Shown here in pieces: positions 58,211 to 64,000 of a stretch of 64,000 nucleotides of DNA (its first letter is position 1; each line of letters starts with the position of its first letter). The translations under genes and the position numbers were made by a program. The stretch is from NCBI RefSeq assembly GCF_006149005.1, contig NZ_VBSL01000009.1, forward strand, positions 1 to 64,000, in the 5' to 3' direction. This DNA comes from Larkinella sp. C7. Its GTDB lineage: Bacteria; Bacteroidota; Bacteroidia; Cytophagales; Spirosomataceae. The notes under the pieces were generated by a model, which saw only the letters and a list, made by a program, of their open reading frames with translations, did not search any database and was not told where the DNA came from.

Positions 58211-59710
58211 TTACGCCAGAACCGACTTGACCACCTTCCCGGCCACATCCGTCAGCCGGAAGGGGCGCCCCTGAAACTGGTACGTCAGCTTGGAATGGTC
58301 GAAGCCGAGCAGGTGTAGAATCGTGGCCTGCAGGTCGTGTACGTGGACTTTATCTTTGACGGCATAGTAGCCAATCGGGTCGGTTTCGCCATAACTGAAA
58401 CCGCGTTTGACCCCGCCCCCCGCCATCCAGACGGTGAACGCATCGAGGTGATGGTCGCGGCCCATGAACGGCAACGTCTGGCCGTCGCGGTTTTCCTGCA
58501 TGGGCGTCCGGCCAAATTCTCCGCCCCAAACCACCAGCGTTTCGTCGAGCAAACCGCGTTGTTTCAAGTCATTGAGCAGGGCCGTTACGGCCTGATCCGA
58601 GGTCGTGCATTTGTCCCGCAAACCGGTTTCAATCGAACCGTCCTTGCTGGTTCCGTGCGTATCCCAACCCCAGTCGAAAAGCTGGACAAACCGCACACCG
58701 CGCTCAATTAATCGTCTTGACAACAGACAGTTCCGGGCAAAAGATCCTTTGTTCGGGTCAACACCGTAGGCATTCAGAATGTACTCGGGTTCGCTTTTGA
58801 TGTCCATCGCATCGGGCACCGACATCTGCATCTTGAACGCCATTTCATACTGCGAAATCCGGGTCAGGATTTCCGGATCTTTCACGTCGTCGTACTGCTG
58901 CTGGTTGATGTCGTTGATCGCTTCGATGGTTTGCTTCCGAATGTCGCGGTTCATGCCCTTCGGATCGGAAACGTACAAAACCGGGTCGCCGTCGGTGCGG
59001 CACTGCACACCCTGGTACACCGTTGGCAGAAAACCGCTCCCCCAGACCGATTTACCCGCATCCGGTTGTTTTCCGCCCGACGCCAGCACGATGAATCCCG
59101 GCAAATTATCATTTTCCGACCCCAACCCGTAGGTCACCCACGAGCCAATGCTGGGACGCCCCAGCCGGGCGGCCCCGGTGTGCATGAGCAACTGCGCCGG
59201 GGCGTGGTTGAACTGGTCGGTGTGCATCGATTTGATGAACGTGATCTCGTCGGCCACGGTTTGCAAATGCGGCAGATAATCGGAAATCCACGCGCCCGAC
59301 TGGCCGTGTTGTGCAAACTTGCCCTGCGGCCCGAGCATCTTGGGAACGCCCCGGATAAAGGCGAATTTCTTGCCTTCCAGCAGTTCCTGCGGACAGTCTT
59401 TGCCGTGGTATTTCACCAGCTCCGGTTTGTAATCGAACAACTCCAGTTGCGACGGCGACCCGGCCATGTGGATGTAAATCACCCGTTTCGCTTTTGGCGA
59501 AAACTGCGACGGGCGTGGCGTCATCGGCTCACCCGAAGCGGATGACGTGCTGAGTGCCGTTTTCTCTTCCTTGCTACCGAAAAAACCGCAACTGGTCAGG
59601 GTCGACCCCAGGGCCATCGCGCCCAGACCAGTGGTGCAGGTGTGCAGAAAATGCCGCCGGGTTTCGCGTTGCAAAGCCGCTTCCTGGAGTTCTTTGAGGA
59701 GTTTGTTCAT
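58211..59710 (-). CDS. DUF1501 exported protein
   Basis: A 499-residue protein with a Tat-like start (ETRRHFLHTCTTGLGAMALG, ~17-36). The DUF1501 pattern is VIYIHMAGSPSQLELFDYKP, then MHTDQFNHAPAQLLMHTGAA, FDWGWDTHGTSKDGS and DETLVVWGGEFGRTPMQENR, and PFMGRDHHLDAF. Members are sulfatase-like in the fold and occur in pairs with DUF1553 genes in Planctomycetes and Bacteroidota. Function unknown; phosphatase or sulfatase-like hydrolysis is suggested by the D/H motifs. It starts six bases after the DUF1553 gene's stop. Confidence 0.9.
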   Translation of the reverse strand: MNKLLKELQEAALQRETRRHFLHTCTTGLGAMALGSTLTSCGFFGSKEEKTALSTSSASGEPMTPRPSQFSPKAKRVIYIHMAGSPSQLELFDYKPELVKYHGKDCPQELLEGKKFAFIRGVPKMLGPQGKFAQHGQSGAWISDYLPHLQTVADEITFIKSMHTDQFNHAPAQLLMHTGAARLGRPSIGSWVTYGLGSENDNLPGFIVLASGGKQPDAGKSVWGSGFLPTVYQGVQCRTDGDPVLYVSDPKGMNRDIRKQTIEAINDINQQQYDDVKDPEILTRISQYEMAFKMQMSVPDAMDIKSEPEYILNAYGVDPNKGSFARNCLLSRRLIERGVRFVQLFDWGWDTHGTSKDGSIETGLRDKCTTSDQAVTALLNDLKQRGLLDETLVVWGGEFGRTPMQENRDGQTLPFMGRDHHLDAFTVWMAGGGVKRGFSYGETDPIGYYAVKDKVHVHDLQATILHLLGFDHSKLTYQFQGRPFRLTDVAGKVVKSVLA

Positions 59711-59716
59711 CGGATT

Positions 59717-62461
59717 TTATTCTTTCGTAATCACTTCATCCAGGTTCAGCATCGTATTGGCCGTCACGGTCAGAGCCGCCAGTTGGGGCGTCGCATCTTC
59801 GCAGGACAATAGCTGGTGGGCATCTTCCGGATGCTGGCGATAATAGGCTTCGGTATTGCGGTACAATCGGGTCAGAACCGCCAGTTTTTTCGGCGTTAGA
59901 TCCCGCAGCATAACCAGTCGAAAACCGGCCTGAATCTGCTGTTCGGGCGTTTTTCCGCGCAGGGTCATCGTTTCGGCCAATCGCTGGGCGGCTTCTACGT
60001 ACACCGGGTCGTTGAGTGTCACCAGGGCCTGCAAGGGCGTGTTGGTGCGCAACCGGCGCAACTGGCAAAACTCCCGGCTGGGGCTATCGAAGGTAATCAT
60101 CGACGGATAGGGCGCGGTTCGTTTCCAGTAGGTATAAAGTGCCCGGCGATAGCGGTCTTCGCCTTCGCTCAGCTTCCAGGATTCACCACTGTAGGGCGAT
60201 TGCCAGATGCCGTCGGGCTGGGGCGGCATCACGCTGGGGCCGTATAACTTGTTGCTCAAGAGGCCGGTAACCGCCAGGGCCTGATCGCGAACCTGCTCGG
60301 CCGCCAGCCGGACGCGGGGCCCACGCGCCAGCAATTTGTTGTAGGGATCTTTCGCCAGCAGCTCGGGCGAGACGTAGGAATGCTGGCGATAGGTGGCCGA
60401 AACCACAATTTTTTTTAGCAATTTCTTGACGCTCCAGTGATCGGTTTCCATGAAATCGACGGCCAGCCAATCCAGCAATTCGCGGTGCGTCGGCGGGATG
60501 CCCTGGGTGCCGACATCCTCGACGGTTTCGACAATTCCGGTTCCGAACAACTGTTCCCAAAACCGGTTGACGGCCACCCGCGCCGTCAGCGGATGTTCGC
60601 GGCTCACCATCCATTTCGCCAGACCCAGGCGGTTTTTGGGCAACTCCTTTGCCATTGGCGGCAACGATTTCGGCACGTCGGGCTTCACTTCCTTGCCTTT
60701 CACCAGCCAGTTTCCCCGCTCAAAAATGTGGGTTTTCCGGGCCAGATCACCGGTTCCGTCCTGCATGATGGGCGTCGATTCGGGCCGGGTATTCAGAATT
60801 TCCGCCAGTTTCAGGTCCATTTCGCCCAACGCCGTCGCGGGTTGATCGGGCAGCGCGGGTTGAAACGACACCCATTTGATCTGCACCCAGTCTTTCGGCG
60901 TTTCGGGACTGTTCAGCGTTACATACAAATCATGGTGACCCGAAACCGTCGGCAACGCAAAAATCATGGTCGTATCCCGGCCACCAGGCGTTGGAGTCGT
61001 CAGCAAAACCGGGCCGGTCGGGCTGTCCTGGTGCAGGGTCAGAACGGCATTTTTGGCCTTCGTTCCCCATTGCATGATCAGGCGGTTTTTGCCCGTCAGA
61101 TCGATGTTTTTAATCCGCCCGGAACCGCCATCCTGCACCCCGAAAAATTTGGCATCCAGCAGCGACGCATTGACGTACTGGTCGAAATCGTGTGAATTGA
61201 TTTTGGGTTCGGTAATCCGGACGAATTTCATCACCTCCTGCGCCTGCCGGGGCTGCTTCACATGCCCTTTCAGCCAGTTGTTCAATGCCTGAACTTTGAG
61301 CGAATCGTCCTTTTTGTAAAACCGCAGGGTCGGTGTTTCGGTCGTCACATCCTCATCGCGGGCGTTGTTGAAAAACGCCAGGTATTTGTAATATTCTTCG
61401 TGGACAAACGGATCGTAGGGGTGGGTGTGGCATTGCACACAGCCAAAGGTGGTGCCCTGCCAGACGTCCCAGGTCGTATTGACGCGGTCCATCACGGCGG
61501 CCACCCGGAACTCTTCATCCTGCGTTCCGCCTTCGTCGTTGGTCATCGTGTTGCGGTGAAAACCGGTCGCAACCAGTTGATCATCTGTCGGGTCTGGCAA
61601 CAAATCACCGGCCAGTTGTTCGACGGTAAACTGATCGAACGGTTTGTCCTGATTGAAGGCTTTGATGAGCCAGTCGCGGTACCGCCAGATGGTCCGTCCC
61701 GGATCGCGTTCGTAGCCTTTCGTATCGGCGTAGCGGGCCAGATCGAGCCACATGCCCGTCCAGCGTTCGCCGTAGGCCGGAGACGCCAGCAGCCGGTCCA
61801 CCACTTTTTCGTAAGCATTCGGGGAATTGTCGGCAAGGAAATCCGCAACTTCTTTTTCCGTCGGCGGCAAACCGGTCAGGTCGAGCGACACCCGGCGGAT
61901 CAGCGTGGCTTTGTCGGCTTCGGGCGATGGTTTTAGCCCTTCCGGTTTCAGTTTGTCCAGAACAAAATGGTCGATCTCGTTTTTCGCCCAATTCAGTTCG
62001 TCGTTTTCAACGATGCCGAGTCGCGACCAGAACGTACCGATGTTCGGAACGTCCGGTTTTTCGACGGACTGATACGCCCAGTGGTCTCCCCATTCCGCGC
62101 CCTGGTCGATCCATTTCCGCAGCAGTTCGATTTCTTCCGGTTTCAGCGGGGGCGCTTCCAGCGGCATCCGTTCATCGTGGTCGGTGAGCGTCAACCGGCG
62201 GATCAGTTCGCTGGCATCGGCGTCGCCCGGCACAATGGCCAGTTTCCCGGATTTGGCTGGTGCGAGGGCTTCGTGTTTGAAGAGCAGGCTATAGTTCGAC
62301 GCCTTTTTGACGCCCCCGTGGCAGGCAATGCAGTTTTTATTGAGCAGCGGTTTGATCTGGGTATTAAAATCCACCTTATCCTCGAAGATTCCGAGGAACG
62401 AAGAAAGCGTAAGCGCAACCACCACGGCCAACCCGCCAACCACCAGGAGTTGAGGTTTCAT
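59717..62461 (-). CDS. PSD1/DUF1553 protein with planctomycete-type cytochrome c domain
   Basis: A 914-residue exported protein. The N-terminal cytochrome-like domain has the haem motif Cys44-Ile-Ala-Cys47-His48 (KNCIACHGG) and ends KPEEIELLRKWIDQGAEWGD. Next is the DUF1549 (PSD1) domain (RRVSLDLTGLPPTEKEVADF, then RYADTKGYERDPGRTIWRYR), a carbohydrate-binding-like middle, and the DUF1553 domain (ARVAVNRFWEQLFGTGIVET, then DSPSREFCQLRRLRTNTPLQ). It is co-transcribed with the DUF1501 gene. Such pairs are thought to act on polymers at the cell surface; the reaction is not known. Confidence 0.9.
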   Translation of the reverse strand: MKPQLLVVGGLAVVVALTLSSFLGIFEDKVDFNTQIKPLLNKNCIACHGGVKKASNYSLLFKHEALAPAKSGKLAIVPGDADASELIRRLTLTDHDERMPLEAPPLKPEEIELLRKWIDQGAEWGDHWAYQSVEKPDVPNIGTFWSRLGIVENDELNWAKNEIDHFVLDKLKPEGLKPSPEADKATLIRRVSLDLTGLPPTEKEVADFLADNSPNAYEKVVDRLLASPAYGERWTGMWLDLARYADTKGYERDPGRTIWRYRDWLIKAFNQDKPFDQFTVEQLAGDLLPDPTDDQLVATGFHRNTMTNDEGGTQDEEFRVAAVMDRVNTTWDVWQGTTFGCVQCHTHPYDPFVHEEYYKYLAFFNNARDEDVTTETPTLRFYKKDDSLKVQALNNWLKGHVKQPRQAQEVMKFVRITEPKINSHDFDQYVNASLLDAKFFGVQDGGSGRIKNIDLTGKNRLIMQWGTKAKNAVLTLHQDSPTGPVLLTTPTPGGRDTTMIFALPTVSGHHDLYVTLNSPETPKDWVQIKWVSFQPALPDQPATALGEMDLKLAEILNTRPESTPIMQDGTGDLARKTHIFERGNWLVKGKEVKPDVPKSLPPMAKELPKNRLGLAKWMVSREHPLTARVAVNRFWEQLFGTGIVETVEDVGTQGIPPTHRELLDWLAVDFMETDHWSVKKLLKKIVVSATYRQHSYVSPELLAKDPYNKLLARGPRVRLAAEQVRDQALAVTGLLSNKLYGPSVMPPQPDGIWQSPYSGESWKLSEGEDRYRRALYTYWKRTAPYPSMITFDSPSREFCQLRRLRTNTPLQALVTLNDPVYVEAAQRLAETMTLRGKTPEQQIQAGFRLVMLRDLTPKKLAVLTRLYRNTEAYYRQHPEDAHQLLSCEDATPQLAALTVTANTMLNLDEVITKE

Positions 62462-62583
62462 AAGTAAAGGTTCAGGTTTCTGGGTTTCGACTCCTTATAA
62501 AGAGTCGAAAAAGGTAAAGTACTGAAATCTACTACAAAAATTAGAAAATTTCCGCACTTTTCCACGTTCAGTAGCCAGAACGA

Positions 62584-64000
62584 TTACTCGTTGCGCAAAC
62601 TTTCCACCGGGTTGGTCAGGGCCGCTTTCACACTTTGGAAACACACCGTCAGGAAGGCAATGGCGATGGCCAGCAATCCTGCCAGGGCAAATACCCACCA
62701 CGCAGGTTCAAGCTTGTACTCAAAGCTCTGCAGCCACTGATTCATGGCATACCAGGCAAGGGGTGCAGCCATGACGATGGCGATGAATACCAGTTTCAAA
62801 AAGTCTTTCGACAGCAACAGCACGATACTGGCAACCGATGCGCCCAGCACTTTGCGAACACCAATTTCCTTGGTGCGTTGCTCGGCCGCAAAAGCCGTCA
62901 GCCCAAACAGCCCCAGACAGGCAATCAACACCGCCAAAACCGTGAACGTCAGCAGGATTTCGCCCTGTTTCTGTTCCGCTTTGTACTGCTGCGAAAAGTT
63001 TTCGTCGAGGAAATGAAAATCGAGCGTGTTGGCCGGATCGAAGGTTTGGTAGACCGACCGGATGTAGGCCAGGGCTTCGGTTACTTTCGTGGGTTGAATC
63101 CGAACATAGACATTGTCTTTCTCAAAAGGAGCAGGCATCTGTAATACCAGCGGCTCGATTTTATGCTGCAGCGAATAGGTATGAAAATCCTTGACGACAC
63201 CCACCACGCGGGCTTCGGCCGTGTGCTTTTCCTGATCGATGTAGTATTTCACCCGCTTGCCGACGGGCTCTTTCCAGCCGAGCTGCTTCACTAAGGTTTC
63301 GTTCACTAAAACCGCACCAAACAGGTCGCTTTTGAATGATTCGGAGAAATTTCGTCCGTTCAGCAGTTTAATTTCCAGGGTCTTGAGGTAGTCCGAATCA
63401 ACCGAAAATTTCTGGACAACCTGCGTACCTTCTGAAATCACCCCGTTTTGCTCAAAGAACATCCCGTTGCCGCCGATGTTATTGTTACCAATCGGATTGC
63501 TGGCAGCCGACGCACTCTGTATCAATGGGTTTCGCAGCAGGGCCTCTTTGAGTGCCTCGACGCGCTGGCGGGTTTCGTCACTGTTAATGTGGAACGTGAG
63601 CACCTGTTCTTTGTTGAACCCCAAATCCTTGTGCAGCACAAATTCCATCTGCCGGTACACAATGCCGGAGCAGGCAATCAGCGCAATCGTGGCCACAAAC
63701 TGAAACACGACCAGCGATTGCTTAAAAAAGTTGCTGCCCGATTGGGACCCAACCTGCCCCCGCAGAGCCGCTGTAGGCCGAAAACCCGACAGCATCAGGG
63801 CGGGATAGAGACCACTCAACGCACCCAGAGCGAGCGAAAGGCCACCAACCACCAGGACCATAGTCGGTCCATCGGGAATCGACAGCGATTTATCGGTCAA
63901 CTGATTGAAAAAAGGTAAGGCTACCACCACCAATCCTGTACCGACCAAACCCGCCAGAAATGTCATGAGCATCGACTCCGTCAGAAATTGCCCGATGAGC
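62584..64000 (-). CDS. ABC transporter permease, MacB-type (partial)
   Basis: The last 472 codons of a membrane protein whose start lies beyond the right edge; the frame is open to base 64000. The parts visible are a helix pair (MVLVVGGLSLALGALSGLYPALMLSGF), a periplasmic MacB-like domain (VLTFHINSDETRQRVEALKE, VVGVVKDFHTYSL), and the FtsX domain with ILLTFTVLAVLIACLGLFGL, then EQRTKEIGVRKVLGASVASI and the final helix. This is the second half of the ~800-residue permeases common in Bacteroidota, which work with a separate ATPase. Substrate unknown. The preceding part with the first membrane helix is missing. Confidence 0.88.
   Translation of the reverse strand, partial: LIGQFLTESMLMTFLAGLVGTGLVVVALPFFNQLTDKSLSIPDGPTMVLVVGGLSLALGALSGLYPALMLSGFRPTAALRGQVGSQSGSNFFKQSLVVFQFVATIALIACSGIVYRQMEFVLHKDLGFNKEQVLTFHINSDETRQRVEALKEALLRNPLIQSASAASNPIGNNNIGGNGMFFEQNGVISEGTQVVQKFSVDSDYLKTLEIKLLNGRNFSESFKSDLFGAVLVNETLVKQLGWKEPVGKRVKYYIDQEKHTAEARVVGVVKDFHTYSLQHKIEPLVLQMPAPFEKDNVYVRIQPTKVTEALAYIRSVYQTFDPANTLDFHFLDENFSQQYKAEQKQGEILLTFTVLAVLIACLGLFGLTAFAAEQRTKEIGVRKVLGASVASIVLLLSKDFLKLVFIAIVMAAPLAWYAMNQWLQSFEYKLEPAWWVFALAGLLAIAIAFLTVCFQSVKAALTNPVESLRNE

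Overview
The window looks like a chromosome segment of a Cytophagales bacterium (Bacteroidota), close to Spirosoma or Larkinella in style. The evidence is a type IX secretion C-terminal sorting domain at the left edge, a T9SS plug protein, a SusC/SusD pair with its own ECF sigma factor and FecR anti-sigma factor, LytTR regulators, a PUR-alpha-like DUF3276 protein, and several promoters of the Bacteroidota form TTG-N(17-23)-TAnnTTTG. No genus can be fixed from the sequence alone.

Layout. (1) 1-5.8 kb: end of a T9SS cargo protein, a superfamily 1 helicase, and a tight three-gene operon of an Nramp-fold transporter without the metal-binding motifs, an atypical SDR epimerase and a DapA-type aldolase. 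(2) 5.75-8.45 kb: a gene graveyard with remnants of a DUF2147 protein, a LytS-type kinase, a quinone oxidoreductase and a LamG/DUF1080-like protein, interleaved with two small intact genes. (3) 8.6-21.36 kb: an integrated genomic island at the 3' end of tRNA-Thr(CGT). It is bounded by a 17-bp repeat of the tRNA end and carries a tyrosine recombinase, a DUF6883/DUF4926 pair, an RteC-like protein, an excisionase-like HTH protein and a G2P-like replication protein, plus a cargo that looks like defence: an MmeI-like single-chain restriction-modification enzyme with a mosaic recognition domain, a DUF3800 protein, a small possible nuclease and a PD-(D/E)xK-like protein. No transfer genes are visible.

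(4) 21.4-36.5 kb: ordinary core genes, including an ABC-F ATPase, bestrophin, T9SS plug protein, serine hydrolase, LytTR regulator, YchF, RlpA, DUF58, a thioredoxin-fold lipid-envelope-type protein, YdcF, 6-phosphofructokinase and PAP2 phosphatase. (5) 36.9-44 kb: a TreY-MalQ fusion divergent from a clan-A glycosidase and a glycosyltransferase, suggesting glucan/trehalose metabolism. (6) 44.1-46.8 kb: isochorismatase-like hydrolase, YciE-type ferritin-like protein and an RsbRD-type histidine kinase, a stress-like group. (7) 46.9-56.5 kb: a sulfatase-containing Sus-type locus reading leftward in the order sigma, anti-sigma, SusC, SusD, sulfatase, sulfatase. (8) 57.1-62.5 kb: an exported sugar isomerase-like protein and a DUF1501/DUF1553 (cytochrome-type) pair. 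The right edge cuts an ABC transporter permease.

The most interesting leads are the Nramp-like transporter operon, which probably moves an organic substrate rather than a metal, and the island, with its replaced tRNA terminator, arm-type repeats, swapped recognition domain and unexplained small genes beside the restriction enzyme.
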